A DNA stretch of 64,000 bases from positions 25,024,177-25,088,176 of the forward strand of contig CM070596.1 in the NCBI GenBank assembly GCA_036346395.1, read 5' to 3'. The DNA comes from Hsuehochloa calcarea. Lineage: Eukaryota > Streptophyta > Magnoliopsida > Poales > Poaceae. The notes below the pieces were generated by a model. That model did no database searches, was not told the origin of the DNA, and worked only from the letters and a program-made list of their open reading frames with translations. The stretch's first letter is position 1. Each line of letters begins with the position of its first letter. A program made the position numbers and the translations under genes. Shown here one piece after another: positions 42,397 to 56,400 of this stretch.

Positions 42397-45300
42397 CTAT
42401 GCTCGAGTCTGAGCCTTCGTGAAAAAATCCGCTATCTGAAGCTCTGAAGGCACATACTGAAGAGCAATCACCTGATCATACACACAAGACCTCATAAAGG
42501 AAGCATCAACACCAATATGCTTGGTGAGCTCATGCTTCACAGGATCACGAGCAATACTGATAGCACCTGTACTGTCTGACAAGAGAGGAGTCGGTGTAGT
42601 GACAGAAACACCAAAATCCTCAAGTAACCACCGTAGCCAAGTAATCTCTGCATCAAGAGAGCCATAGCTCGCAACTCGACCTCTGCACTCAAACGGGACA
42701 TCGTGATTCTCGTTTCTTCGCCTTCCGTGCAATGAGAGAACCACCAAGAAAACACAAGATGGAGAGATAGACCGGCGATCGAGGGATCGCCGCCCAAGTA
42801 GCATCTGAATAAGCCAAGTCAGAACGAGTGGGCGTGGAAAGAAGAGACGGCGAGAGATAGTCCCATGAAGGTATCGCAGAACTCAAGAAGGTGGTGTAGT
42901 GGACCCGAGTGGGAGCGAAACGAATCGACTCAGAACATGAACTGGATAAGTGATATCCGAACGAGTAACAGCAAGGTAGACAAGACTCCCAACAAGATGA
43001 CGATAGCTAGTCGGATCAGAAAGAAGCTCACCATCAGAGGGCCGGAGATGAACGTTGAGCTCCACGGGAGTCTCAACAGTACGCTGATCAGTGAGATAAG
43101 CGCGATCAAGAAGATCCTGAATATACTTCTCTTGGGACATAAAGAAACCATCTGGAGTGGAAGTAACCTCAATCCCAAGGAAGTAACGAAGAGGACCAAG
43201 ATCCGACATAAGGAACTGCTCACTTAGACGAGCTTTAACAAAGGCAATGTACTCATAATCATCTCCAGTGATGATCATATCATCAACATATAGAAGAAGA
43301 AGAGTCCGACCACGAGACGAAGTGTGGACAAAAAGAGTAGGATCATGATCACTAGCTGAGAAGCCAGCAGCAGTGACCACAGAGGAGAAGCGCTCAAACC
43401 AAGCACGAGAGGCTTGTTTAAGGCCATAGAGAGAGCGACGAACACGACAAACCGTACCCTCAGGAACAGAATACCCAGGTGGCGGATGCATGTAGACCTC
43501 CTCACGCAACTCGCCATTAAGAAAGGCATTCTTGACATCAAGCTGAGAAACAGACCAATGGCGAATAGACGCTACCGAAAGAAGAGTGCGGACAGTGGTC
43601 ATGTGGGCCACAGGAGCAAAAGTCTCGTCGTAGTCACGACCATGCTCCTGCTGGAAGCCACGAGCAACAAGATGCGCTTTATAGCGCTCAAGAGAGTCAT
43701 CAGAGCGAGTCTTAATCTTATAGACCCATTTACACGTGATGGGACGAGAGTGAGATGGAAAAGGAACAAGATCCCAAGTATCGATGACGCTGAGAGCAAG
43801 AATCTCCTCGGCCATGGCATGCCGCCACTCGGGGTGAGTAATGTGACATCCGGTGGAGATAGGCTCATGGGTAGCTGCACCAGCAAAATCAAAACGGGCA
43901 GGTGGCCGAATCGACTGACGATCGCGGAGACCGTAGCGAGGAGATGATGATCCATCAGGGGAAGATGGAGCATCAGAAGATGATGAAACATCAGGGGAAG
44001 ATGACTCATCTGGAAGAGTCTCAATACGAGGTCGACGAGTGTAAAAGAGAGTGGGAGGAGTTCGAGGAGCCGCAGCGACGGCAGCGGCGCATAACAAACG
44101 GAGAGGCCTCAGGAGGTATATGTGGAGACTCAGTGGGACGGGTAGGCGAGGGCAAGCCAGAGATGGGTGTATCTGAAAAAGTCAAAAAAGACGGACTCCA
44201 CAGAGGAAACCGAAGGAGAGGCACGACGTGGGTAGAATGGACGGGACTCGTCAAAAGTCACATCCCGAGAAATCCGCATCCGTCGACCAACAAGGTCCCA
44301 GCACCGATAGCCCTTGTGCTCGCATCGTATCCCGTAAAAACACACTCAGCAGATCGAAAATCGGTTTGGTGCGTTCTCGAGGTGCAAGGAGAATGTAGCA
44401 AACGCAGCCAAACAGACGAAGGGCAGAGTAGTCTGGAGAAAGATCACATAGACGCTCAACCGGGATCTCACCCTGAAGAGCAAAAGAGGGCTGAATGTTG
44501 ACGAGATAGGTGGTAGTGGAAACGGCATCGACCCAAAAGTGAGGTGGAATAGAGGCGGCAATCATCAAGGTACGAGCTGTCTCAAGGAGGTGACGATGCT
44601 TATGCTCAGCGACACCATTCTGAGCATGAGCGCCATGACAAGAGAACTGAGCGAGGGTGCTCTGCTCAGCAACAAAGCTGCGCAGGTAACAAGAGAGGTA
44701 CTCGCCAGCAGAGTCAGCACGAATGACACGAATAGGAGTGGAAAACTGTGTGCGAACCATAGTAGCAAATTGTTTGTAGATAGACATGGCCTCACTACGA
44801 GAAGACATAAAATATATCCAAGTGTGGCGAGAGAAATCATCTATAAAAATGATATAATATCGATGGCCCCCTTTCGAAAGGAAGGGAGCCGGACCCCAAA
44901 CATCTGAATGAATAAGATCAAATGGTCGCTAAGACACAGACTCACTATGAGGATAGGGAAGCTGGATCTGTTTCCCTAACTTATAGCCCTGACAATCTAA
45001 AGATACGTCTCCTGAGACAGACCCCAGAAGACCACGACGGACTAAAGATGACAAACAAGATCGACACAGATGACCAAGACGGTGATGCCACTGCTGGAAA
45101 GAGCTGGTAGACGAAGTGGCAGAAGCGGAAGGACTGGCGGCGACGATGGTAGCGGAAGGAAGATGAAGCCAGTCAAGCTTCCAGAGACGCTGTGAGTCAA
45201 GGCGCCGAGGGCCAGAACCAACCAGAGCCCCTGTGTGGCGGTCTTGAACACAACAAGAGTCAGAGTCAAGAATGACCCGACAACCAAGGTCAGTAATCTG

Positions 45301-46620
45301 TTGAGCAGAAAGAAGCTGCATGGTTAGGCGAGGAACATGAGCAACAGAAGGAACATGAAAATATGAGTTGCTAAGAGGTCCTCGACCGGAGACAGAAAGA
45401 GAGGTACCATCAGCAGTAAGCACACTGACAGGGGAATCTAGAGGTGTAACAAAAGACAGAGTGGAAGAATCAGAAGTTATGTGAAAAGATGCTCTGGAAT
45501 CAAGGATCCACGGGGAGGTACCTGACTGTGTAGGAGGTAGTTTCTCATTGCAGAAGAGTCGATCGCGAGAACTGCGGAACTGTCAAGGGAGAACACGAAG
45601 CGACAAGCGGTGTCAAGTCCGCTATCTCCGCCGGTGAGAGAAACTACTGAAGTAGTCGATGCAGACGTCGATGTAGAAGTAACGGTGCTAGTGCTAGGAG
45701 AAGAACGACGTGAAAGATGCCGCTGCTTCTTATAGCACTGGGACTCAATGTGTCCGACCTTGTCGCAGTAGGAGCAGCGAGGACGGCCACCACCACCTAT
45801 AGCAGCCGCTGGAGGAGGCAATGTACTGAAGCGTGTAGCAGTCGGTGTAGTAGGTGGACGGGCGGCGAGCACGAGGGAGTGACATCGCACCAAAGACCAC
45901 TCGGACGAGTCTCCTCCGCACGATCTCAAGAAGGGCCTCCAAAAGAGTGACACGAGGGTGGCGTGCAAGAAGCCGGGCACGCCCTGCTCGAACTCGGGAC
46001 GGCGAGTAAGGAACTCAGACACGCCGAAACTCTGGTCAAGACGCATACCAGCAAAGGCAAAGCAGAGCAACAACCGGCGGAAGCGAAGAGAGTCCAGCTA
46101 ATGCCAGACAGCAGAACTCTGAGCGTAGAAGGCGTCAACAGTAGCATCACCCTGCTGAAGAGAGTGCTCCCGGCGAACCACTGACAGGTAGAGAGCATCT
46201 CCAGAGGGTTCGTAGCGCTGACGAAGGTGAGTCCATATCTAGACAGCTGAATGGAGTCCCACAACCTTAGAAGAAAATCAATGGACATCGCAATGAAGAC
46301 AAAGAAGACTCGGCGTCGTCACACCACTGAGTGTAGGTGGTTAATCGATCCATGTAGGAATCCAGAGCCTCTTGATAGGCAGAGGCAATCTTCTCATCAG
46401 CAAGGCTAGCAGCCTCGACAGCAGCCTTGTCAGCTGTCGGAGGCAGCGCAACAGACGTAGGCTCCGTCGGAGGAGTAGGGCAAGGCGGGCAGGTGACATC
46501 GCTAGAGAGGACGCCCCAGAGATGAAAACCGCACATGTGGATGTGCATGTGAGACACGAATTCGGTGTAATTAACACCATCGAAGATTACCGGGCAGTGA
46601 GGGAGGGAAACAGTGCCCAT
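42397..46620 (-). pseudogene. gag-pol of copia element a, frameshifted
   Basis: Gag begins MGTVSLPHCPVIFDGVNYTE at 46620. A CCHC zinc knuckle CSYCDKVGHIESQC lies near 45740. The protease site reads WILDSRASFHI where DSGAS is expected, so the Asp is kept but Gly is Arg. The integrase shows HSDVWGP, IDDFSR, RADSAGEY and NGVAEHKHRHLLE, which retain the D,D,E residues. Reverse transcriptase is a 404-codon open frame (42883-44097) with QLDVKNAFLNGELREEVYM and LLLYVDDMIITGDD. RNase H (42397-42804) ends with DSTGAISIARDPVKHELTKH and DFFTKAQ. At least several frameshifts separate these blocks, so the element is probably not autonomous, although RT itself is open. Confidence 0.9.
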
Positions 46621-46698
46621 TGGTAGGCGGCGCTGGACGGCGCGGCGAACAAGATAACGTAGTCTAATAGGCGGCGCAGCGATCAGACTGATGTTTTT

Positions 46699-47433
46699 TT
46701 AGCGCCACTTTAAATACCGGCCTGCTTTAAATACCGATCGATTCGGCCCCCGCCCCGATTGCGAAACTAGGGTTCCCCTTTGCTCTTCGGCGTTGGCGCC
46801 GGAGGCGCAATGAGCGGTGGTGGTCGCCGTGGAGGCGGCGGTGGTGGCGGCGTCCCCGGCCGTCCGTCTTCTTTGCTCATCCGCGGCGACGGCAATGAGG
46901 GCGGGGCGGCGGTGGCTCAGCCGACGATACGGGAAGCCGAGGCGGCGTCGGCACAGGAAGCCGAGGAACCGAGGCGGCGGCGGTGCACGGGAAGCCGAGG
47001 GAACCGAGGCGGCGGCGGTGCACGGGAGCCCGGCGATCTGCGGCGCCACCGGATCAAGGCGGCGTCGGTGCACGGGAAGCCGGGGTTCGAGGACCCGCGC
47101 GGTGGCGGCGCGACGAGAGCCGGCGGCCGGCCGGTGGCGGCGATAGTAGTGAGCGCGACGGCGACGACGAGGGCGCACGGATCGGTGCTCGGCGTTGAGC
47201 GCGGCACCAAGCTCGCGGGAGGCCGAGCTCGGGCGTTTAAGAAGGAGGCACGGGTCGTCCGGCGCCGGCGAGCGGCGGCGATAAGCGTGGGCGGTTTTGA
47301 CGAGGCCCGCGTTTGGAGACCGAAGATTCGATCCGATCGAGAGTCGTCGAAGATGACGATAGGAGGCGATGCCGTCTGAGCGGCGGCGGCGGGGCAACAA
47401 GCGAAGCGAAACCCTAGGTACGCTCTGATACTA
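46699..47433 (-). other. GC-rich 5' leader of copia element a
   Basis: Between the PBS and gag lies a GC-rich leader full of cggcgg repeats. Long overlapping frames on both strands are a composition effect and are not annotated as genes. Confidence 0.6.
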
Positions 47434-47578
47434 TGTTAGGAATAGTGCTTGTATATTCAGGGGGCCAAAAGGCCAGTATATATACATAAGTACAAGTTAC
47501 AGATAAGGAAACTAAATAATATCTAGAATCCTATTCTAACACATATATATCTCTAACATATATATCTCTAACAAAGGC

Positions 47579-48321
47579 AAGGGTAGCAGATGGGCTGCCC
47601 TTGCTTGGGAGGCCTGGCCCAACAAAATCCCATCTAATTGCCTGAAAAGATCCTTTCTTAGGGTTTCATCTCCCCACCCCACCCCACCCCCACACAACCG
47701 TCGCATGGAGAAGCAGAGAGAGCAAGGAGGTTGCCTCGTTGGGAAGCTACTACAGCTCCACCTGTGCCGGTGCCATCGCTGCCAACAGTCAGTACTCTGC
47801 CTCCTCGCCGTCCATTCTGCCTCCTCCGTCGTTGATTCTCATCCCTTGCTGTCAGTTACGCCTCCCCACCACTGGATTCCATTACTTCACCGCCCAAATC
47901 GACCTCCATCCTATAGGTACTGCCACTGCTGCCCCCTCCTCTCACCTTGCCCTCCCCTCAGCTCCATCGAACATGCCAAATTCCAAGGTTCCCTCTCCCC
48001 TCCCCTCTTACCTGTTTGCTAATCGGTCGCCTAGGCGGTGCCTACGCGCCGTCTAGGCGCTGTAGGTGCTAGGCGCCACCCCGCCGTACGACTAGCACCT
48101 AGCGCTTTGGTGAACATTGGGCATACATGGTACCGTCTGACTAAACTATTTTTATGAATCCTTGTTTATTTCAAGTAGTAGCCAACTCTACAATGCCAAC
48201 TCTTGTGTCATTGTAATATGGCAAACTTAGAATAGCTGCCCAATATATAGTGTCTTGTCTTTGGAATACATGGGCTTATGACTGTGATTGTACGATGAAA
48301 TGTGCTAGTTTTTCATGTGAT
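47579..48321. other. RPT6 intron 2, middle part
   Basis: Original intron DNA lies between retrotransposons a and b. A cluster of ctaggcg/cgcctag words sits at 48015-48105. The plus frame from 47705 (MEKQREQGG...) has no recognisable domain. Confidence 0.4.
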
Positions 48322-48815
48322 TGTTAGAATTTGACTCCTTATGTATTTCCTTATCTGTATATGGCAACGCCCTTGTAGTACTTATATATTTTGCCCATTG
48401 GGCCCTCTTGAATATACATACAGTATTCATAACATGGTATCAGAGCAAGGTTCTAACCTAGCTCGTTCCCTTCCGCTGCCATCCCAGGCCGCCGCCGCCG
48501 TTCCTACCCTTCGCCGTGCGACGCCGTCGCCCACCCTTCCAGCCTGAGCCCCTTGTGTTGCCTGACACTCGCCGCCGCACGCGCTCTGGCCGGCCAAAGA
48601 CGCCGCCGCCGTTGGAGCCACCGGGAACCCGACGCGCCCCCTATGCCACTCGGGCCGCCGCCCCGTTGGAGTCGCCGAACGTCGAACGCCCCAACGCGAC
48701 GCCGCTCAAGAAGCTACGCTGTCGCCCTGTCCGAAGTCGCCGCCACTCCCCAAGCCGCCTCTACACGCGGGTGAGGGCACCATGGGAGAGTTGTTAGTCG
48801 CCGAGCAAAGACGTT

Positions 48816-50442
48816 TGAGAGACCATGTGAGAGGTCCTCCACTCTGAGTGATGAGTATTTGACAAGTGTGTTGATTAGATTGAGAGTTGAGGTTTTCAGT
48901 TTGGATTGTTTCTGGGCTGAGTCAGGGAAATCGGAACTACCGCTGTGTATGGAGCGGAAGTTCGATTAATCGAACTACCGGTGTTGAAAATAGGATCTTC
49001 CGATTTATCCGGTTTTGCTCTCGGTGAAGAAATCGGAACTTCCGCACATGGGGTAGCGGAGTGTCCGATATCTTGGTATTGAGATTCTCTCGAGGCGAAA
49101 ATCGAATAGAATTTTTGGACGTGCGGATGTTAGAAGATCGGAAGTTCCTTGATGGTAAGCACGGAACTTCCGATAATTCGACAAGTGCGGATGTTCGAAA
49201 TCGGAACTTCATTTGTGGTAATCGCGGAACTTCCGATTGTGTCGAAGCATGCGAGAGAAGGTTAAATTGTGATTTTGATTTTGTATGAGTTTGAGTCTTA
49301 TACAAATATTGATGCTATGATATTGTGCAATGCTATGTGATGTGTTTTATGCTGTGTTGTTGCGGGGCATCAAGATGGAGTCGTGGCGAGACACGTGGAC
49401 CGGACTAAGCGCAGGAGGCGTTGAGGTCGAGCGGTCGGGATGTGTCGAAGACGGCGCGAATCTTGAAGCGGTTGCGAGTCGTGCACAACAAGGTGTACGG
49501 GAGGCTTCCAGAAGGTGCGCAAGGGGCGAAAGGGTCATTTCGCAAAGCGGCAAAAGTGGAGGCGGTTCCGTTCGGGTGTAGCGGGCTTAATGGGTTGGAG
49601 GCCCATTAGCCAAGGCTATAAATAGGGGAGAACCCTGGAGTTAGGGTTAGACTTTTGGGAGAAAGAAAATTAGGGTTAGCCTTAGCAAAAAGGTTTGTTT
49701 TGCTTTGAGAGTTTGTTGAGAGAGAATGAACTGAAAATCTTGTAATCATTCCTCTGTGGTTCCTTGTAATCTTTTGATTTCTCTTAATGAATCTCTGAGG
49801 TTTTGATTACTTGCCTATGCCTTTCTCTATTCCCTTTCTCGTTCATGTTGAATATTTAAGGTTTTGATGTATCTTTTGATTCGTCGTATGAAATAGCATG
49901 AAACTTGATATCTAGAGTCGTTTTGCTATTGCTAATGGATTCCCAAAGTCTCATGAACTAAGAATCTGAGAATCGTGTCTATTTTGGGTTTTGGTCTTTC
50001 TTTCCCTTCTTCAAGAAATCCATATTTAGCTTGATTATTGGATCTTTGTTTGCGATTCTTCTCCATAAGGTCAAGATGGTGTTTAGGATGATGTCTGTGA
50101 ACCTTGACACGAGAAGAGCACTCAAGATTTCACATTTTGGATTTTTGGGAAAACCCGAGCGATCTTGTTCTTCTTCGGGACAATGGAACTTCCGATTGTC
50201 CATGGCGAACTACCGCAGCGGAACTTCCGATCGAACCCGAACTTCCGAGTGCGGAACTCATCGGGTAAAATCGAACGTCCGATTTCTCGAAACGATCTGA
50301 AACTTCTGTTTTTGTTCTCTCGATTTTGCTTCACTCTTCTTGAGATATCCAGAGGACTTTGTAGGTCTTATTTAATTACAGCAAAGGGAGTTATTAATTT
50401 TAAAGCACCATTCACCCCCTCTGTTGCCATTTCGGTCCTTCA
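48816..50442 (+). repeat. 5' LTR of element c
   Basis: TATA box tataaata at 49617-49624 is followed by gggagaaccctggagttagg. U3 (48930-49260) holds many copies of the palindrome ATCGGAACTTCCGAT or its halves, and more lie at 50160-50290 downstream of the TATA box. Confidence 0.9.
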
Positions 50443-50495
50443 ATTGGTATCGAGCGGTTAGCTCTTCTTTATAGATCTTAACGGTCGGTTGAGCC

Positions 50496-53400
50496 ATGGC
50501 AACGGACAAGTATTCCACCAAGCCTCCAGCTTTTGATGGTGCGGATTACCCTTACGGAAGAGCCGAATGGAAACTTACATCCGTGCTCGTGGGTATGCCA
50601 TCCGGAGAAAGGTGAAGGTTAGATTTTCTTTGTTCTGCCGATGAGAACATCAATTTGGAAACATGGCGATGTTGAGGCAAATGCTAAGGCAAGGAACATA
50701 ATCATTCGAGGTTTAAGCGTAGTGAGTTTGATCGTATTTCTCATTTGATTTACGCTTACGACATCCGGGTGACCCTCGATGCATACCATGAGGGCACCAC
50801 TCGATTAAGACGGTTCGACAAGACCGGTTCAAGCGTGAATCTGATAAATTTGAAATGCTTGTTGGTGAATCTTTAGGCGAGTGCTTTTGCGTTTTCACAA
50901 AATCTTGAGCAACCTCCGAGCGGTCGGTCTTACATACCCGACTCGGATAGCGCTCGACAGATGCTTTCGCACTTGATCTTCGTGTTTGGGAGATGAAAGT
51001 GACTACCATCAAAGATAGCACGGACCTCTCGACCACGACTCTTGATGCGCTTTACTCGCGTCTCAAGACTCACGAGATTGACATTGTCTCTCGAAGGTCG
51101 AAGTCACGATCGATGGCTTTAGTCACCGATCCCACTACGGATCTTCTTACGAGTCGTCGTGGGTTCTCCTAGTCGCTCTCTGTGACATAAGCGATGATCG
51201 GTTAGAGCGACTTGAGGATGAACGACTAGCCCTCCTAGCTCGGAAGTTTTCCCATGCTTACAAGAGGAGGAGGGATGGTAAGAGAGGAGGTCTGTGATTT
51301 GTTTGAATGTGGTGGCCCCAACCACATCCGAGCAAACCGTCCCAAGCTTGGGAAGGGCAAAGGTGACTATGGCGGTCCAAGCAAGAACGACTACATCGAC
51401 AAGAACCGCAACACGAAGCCCTCAGCACCTGACCAAGGCAAGAAGAAGTTCCGCAACTTTGGGAAGGCTAAGAAGCTGTTCCATCGCGTCCTCACCGCCC
51501 TCGACGAGCTGGACACCAGCGAGGTGGAGGGGTGGAGTGACGATGATGGGAAGGACGATCATGATCCCAAGGACGACGGCAACTTCTCCGGCATGTGCTT
51601 CATGGCCCTCGGGGGCGAACTGAGCGACAGCGAGTGTACTCCGACTCCGACGAGGTTAGTCCCACTTATGACCAGCTTAATGATGCTTTTCTTAAGCTAG
51701 GTAGATTCCATGCTAAGTCTAGGGCTAAGTGTGTTGGGTTGGAGAAGGAAGTAGCTAGACTATCACGGGAGCTCACTTTACTTACATCTGCTCCCTCCCG
51801 TGATGAATGTGACACATCTTTGTGCTTTGATTGATGATATGGAAAAACTAAGGACCTTACATGATAGTGTGTCCTCTGAACTTGACATGATTAAGGTAGA
51901 GAACATTAGCCTTCTTCTTGAATTAGAGATGAGTAGGATAGCACCTCCTTCATCCACTCTTTGTTGAGGCTCTTGCTTGCACCTCATGTGAGGTTAAGGA
52001 CAATTCGTTTAGAGGTCTTTATACCATGTTGCTTGATCTGCTGAAACTTGTGAAAATTGTAATAATCTCAAGATGAACCTAAAGCAGGCAGATCACAAAA
52101 TTCTTGAATTTCAAGTCGCGCTACTAGAGCTGTTGTTTCTTGTTTAAAGCTGTCCTAAGTTAGCTATTTGAACTAGAATCAGTATCTAAGCGGTTTCAAG
52201 AAATGATTGATCACGATAACAAATTGGCTCAAGATGCTTCTAAGGACCTTGTTAGCTCACCTTGCAATCATTGTAATAAACTAAAATGTGATTTGGTTGC
52301 ATTGGATGAAAAATGTGTGAAGCTAACTAAGGACCTTCTAGAACACAATCATCTGCTTGTATTGTGTGTCTTTGGGAAGAAGTCTAAGGGTTTGGTAGAG
52401 ACGCCTAGTAACGTGAACCAATCTGCTAGCGATGAGGACTGTCCCCCAAAGTCGGTGTGCGTGCACAAGCCAATCTTTCCTCTGTTGTTGGTTCTTCTTC
52501 GCTCCCTTACCTTCTGCTGTCCCTTCTTCCCCTGCTCTTCTTGCACCTCTCTCTTTGGAGTGTCGGTATCTTATGAACACTCTCGAGAGGTTTGTAGGAG
52601 GCAAGAAGAAGCTCAATCTCATTCTAGACAAATCTAAAATTTGCAGATTTAATCGGGGTCTAGGATATGATATCCGAGGAGGATATGAGGAAGCATCCAC
52701 TGCCGTGCTCAAAACCATAGCACTGTGTGTGATCAAAACTAAGCCGGATGAGAAAGTCAATTTTAAGTCGTGGGTTTTGTTCAAAGGATTTCGACACAAG
52801 GTGATTCCACTGCGGCTTGCCCCTCGAGGCGAAGTATCATTGCACCTTTGTCGTAAAGATGGACATTTAGTTGATCATTGCTTGGTAGCGCCAAGATCGC
52901 GCGTAGAGACCGTGTTGAGTCTCTTAGGCACATTCGTGGTCACCCGGATCTTGAGTGCACCTAAGACCAACACGAGGTCTAGATTTGTTCCATCGATGAT
53001 TTTGGGCAGACATCGAGGACTTGGTTTTTACGAGTTTTACGAGTTTCGTCCTCATGCTCCCTTTGGTCGTAACTTCCGCGTCCCGAGGGTAGATCTCGTT
53101 TTCCTTTCGAGATAGCTACCATGGCGAGATCAAGATATTCTTGGCACTTCGACTCGCTCTTTCATAGCGATCGGATCCAAAGAACAGGTGAGATCTTTGA
53201 CTTGTTGAGTGACAGAGAGCGTAGGGTAGATAGAGGTCATCTTGCTTGACTACTTCATCATTCGCCGTGTTACTCGGTATTGGGTGCCAAAATCACTGTT
53301 GATTCACCCCGAAGATGAGACTTTACTCTGTTTGACTCGTGGTCGCCGGCGGGAAGGAAAGGTCCGGATTGTAGACTCGGTTGTTCACGTCATATGACCG

Positions 53401-56400
53401 TGAGTCTCGTTGGTTTTCTTCCTAGCCCGCGCTCCGGTGATGAGGCGATCACCTTCGGAGATGCTTCATTTGGGCGCGTCATCGCTAAAGGTATCGTGAG
53501 CATTAATGATTCTTTTATTTTAAAAGATGTTGCCTTAGTAAGTAAGCTGCAGATAATCGCTTTGAGTCTCTCGACTTACGATGGCGGTTTCGAGGTGAGC
53601 TTTAAGAAAAACAATTGCAAAATTCTTGATTCTTGGGTAGTCTAGTTTGCGGGATTTCGATATGGGAGGATCTTTCGTGCTGATTTTTACGGATCTTACG
53701 GTGATCCTCTCCGATGTTTAATTGCTTCGAATCCGTGATTTGACTTTACGGCATAGGAGACTTGGTCATATAGGATTTGATCATCGACCGAGTTAGCGGC
53801 CACGATCTCATTCGTGGTTTGCGAAACTCAAAATGGTCAAGGATCTTGTTTGTGCTCCTTGCCGCACGGCAAAATGGTTGCCGCTTCACATCCTCCGATT
53901 CTGATGACTATGACAGATGCACTGTGTCAATCGCTCCATATGGACCTGATGGGACCGGCTAGAGTGCATCGATGGGAGGAAGTGGTGCGTACTTGTCGTG
54001 GTCGATGACTTCTCGAGGTATTCTTGGGTGTTTTTCTTAGCCTCGAAGGATGAGGCGTTTACTCTTTTCGTGGTCTTTTTAGTAGGCTTTCTGTTGAGCT
54101 CCCGGTGCATTACGAGCAATTCGACCGATAATGGCACCGAGTTCAAGAATTCCTACTTTGAGAGTTTTGTGGTGAGGCAGTGTAGAGCACCGTTCTCGTC
54201 TCCATCGCCCCCAACAAAATGGCGTTGTGGAGAGGAAGAACCGTACCTTAGTCGAGATGGCCGGACGATGCTTGATGAGTACTCTACACCTAGGAAGTTT
54301 TGGGGTGAGGAATTGCTACCGCTTGTCATGTTTCTAATGAGTTTTCTTGGGCACTCTTGCATCGCACTCTTATGAGTTGAGATATGGCGAAAACCAGCGT
54401 CTCGCATTTTCGTGTGTTTGGTTGCAAGTGTTTTATTCAAGTCCAGGAACCTAGATAAGTTCGAGTCACGATCTTGTGATGGGATCTTTACAGGTTACTC
54501 GACTTCTTCTCGTGCCTATAGAGTGCAGGCTGCGAATCTAGTAAATTGTTAGAAACACAGTGAGGTGACCTTGATGAGGCCATCCCAGGACTAGGCACGA
54601 TATCTCGAGTTCCTTAGAGCGACCGAGTCCATCTTTGTGGGCGATGAGGAGGATGGAGATGAGGGTTGTTTACCCGATCCAGGTTCCTTCTCTTCCTCTT
54701 GAGGTGCCCTCTTCCACCGCACCTCGAGGAGATCACCCTTACCTTCGCTTCTTACGAAGCTAGTGGCTCTGTCCCTATCTCGTCTCGCTAATGAGGTAGA
54801 GGCCACTTCTTCATCTCACCTGGACCTCCAAGACACATTCAAAAGGACCATCCTTCGAGAGCAGATAATTGGAGATCTCTTTGGCGAGTCACTCGTTCAA
54901 AAGCGGCATGTCTCTATTCTGTCTCCATTACGCGCTTTGTTGCCTCGTTTGAGCCCAAAGGCGTTTGTCATGCTCTTTACGATGAGTCATGGACTAACGC
55001 CATGCACGAGGAATTGGAAAACTTTGAAAGGAACAAGGTCGGTCCTTGTTGAGCCCCTCAAGGTCACAATATCATTGGGACCAAATGGGTGTTCAAGAAC
55101 AAGCAAAGTGAAGATGGGTTAGTCATTGAAACAAGGCTAATTTGGTAGCTCGGGGTACTCTCAAGTTGAGGGTCTAGATTTGAAGAGACCTTTGCCCTGT
55201 AGCTAGACTTGAAGCCATTAGAATCTCGCTTGCCTTTGCGGCTTCTAAGGGTTTCAAGCTTTACCAAATGGATGTCAAGAGTGCCTTCCTCAATGGCCTT
55301 ATTGAGGAAGAAGTCTATGTCGATGACCTCACGGTTTCGAGAACCCCAAATACCCTAACCATGTCTCAAGCTTTCCAAAGCTTTGTATGGACTCAAGCGA
55401 GCTCCTGAGCTTGGTATGAAAGGCTTAAGTCCTATCTGTGAGCCATGGTTTTGAGATGGGTAAAATTGACAAGACCTTGTTCATCGCCGTCTTGGCACCG
55501 ATCTTCGCTCGTCGGATCTCGTGGATGACATTATCTTTGCGGCTCCTCGCATGCTCGTTTCCCGTTTTCCGATGTCATGAGCTCGGAGTTTGAAATGAGC
55601 ATGATGGGCGAGTTGAGTTTCTTCCTTGGCTTCCAAATCAAGCAGACTCGGGAGGTACCTTTCTTCATCAAGGCAAATACACTCGAGACCTCTGAGCGTT
55701 TCGACATGAATGATGGAAAGCCGATATCAACTCCAATGGCATCTCTGGTGCTCTCGGATCGGATGAAGACGGCGAACTGTTGACCAAAAGGATTTCAGAG
55801 CATGATTGGCTCTCTCTTGTACCTCACGGACCTCGAGACCGGACATACACTTTTCGTGTGTCTTTGTGCTCGGTTTGAGCTTCTCCTCGCGTATCTCACC
55901 GTCGGCGGTGAAGCGCATCTTCGGTACCTTGAGCTACCATTGACTATGGCATCTGGTACTCTTCCTCTTCTTGTCTATCTCTTAGAGCCTTCTCTGATGC
56001 GACTTTCTGCCGTGTAGGATAGATAGGAAGAGCACCGGCACTTGCCAATTCATTGGCACTTCTCTTGTCTCACGGTCGTCGAGGAAGCAATCCGGTGTTG
56101 CGCGATCCGCTGCAGAGGCCGAGCACGTTCTGTGCAGCCGATTCTTTGTAGTCAAGTGCTTTGGATGGTCTCGACCTGCAGGATTCGGGCTATCTATCGA
56201 CTGCGTTCCACTCTTCTGTGATAACACGTCTGCAATTTGCATTGCCAAGAACCCAGTGCAACATTCTCGGACCAAGCATATTGATATCGATATCACTTTC
56301 TTAGAGACCATGTAGAGAAGGGTGACATTGTGCTCGGTTTGTGGAGAGTGAGCACCGGTTGGCGTGATATCTTCACTAAGCCTCCGGGCTGACTCTCGGT
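50496..56400 (+). pseudogene. gag-pol of element c, riddled with indels
   Basis: Gag starts MATDKYSTKPPAFDGADYPY at 50496. A zinc knuckle appears as CGGPNHIRAN near 51305-51340, with the last Cys read as Arg. Integrase-like parts fall around 53900-54250. RT is clear at 55230-55420 (GFKLYQMDVKSAFLNGLIEE, then YGLK in another frame) and 55570-55760 (MSSEFEMSMMGELSFFLGFQ). RNase H is at 56200-56310 with NTSAICIAKNPVQHSRTKHI across frames. Most breaks are single-base losses rather than stops by substitution. The protein is recognisable only when frames are switched repeatedly. Confidence 0.85.

Larger units (their letters stand above)
42215..47573 (-). mobile_element. Ty1/copia retrotransposon a, complete, TSD AAGGC
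   Basis: The 5' LTR (47434-47573, 140 bp) and 3' LTR (42215-42339, 125 bp) have TG/CA ends. They match with about ten substitutions and one 15-bp duplication. The target duplication AAGGC is present at 42210-42214 and 47574-47578. Just inside the 5' LTR the minus strand reads an iMet-type PBS variant (tagtatcagagc). A purine-rich tract (gaggggggtg) adjoins the 3' LTR. Domain order gag-protease-integrase-RT-RNase H defines Ty1/copia. The short LTRs resemble those of element b, suggesting related lineages. Confidence 0.95.

Noticed and set aside
43414..43947. 177-codon plus-strand frame
   Set aside because: It is antisense to the reverse transcriptase frame of copia element a and has no domain of its own.
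42883..44097. The 404-codon frame as a host gene
   Set aside because: It is copia reverse transcriptase (YVDDM motif) inside an element with LTRs and a target duplication.
46699..47400. Overlapping 200-230-codon frames on both strands
   Set aside because: The sequence is a GC-rich cggcgg repeat in the leader of copia element a. Long open frames on both strands are expected from composition.
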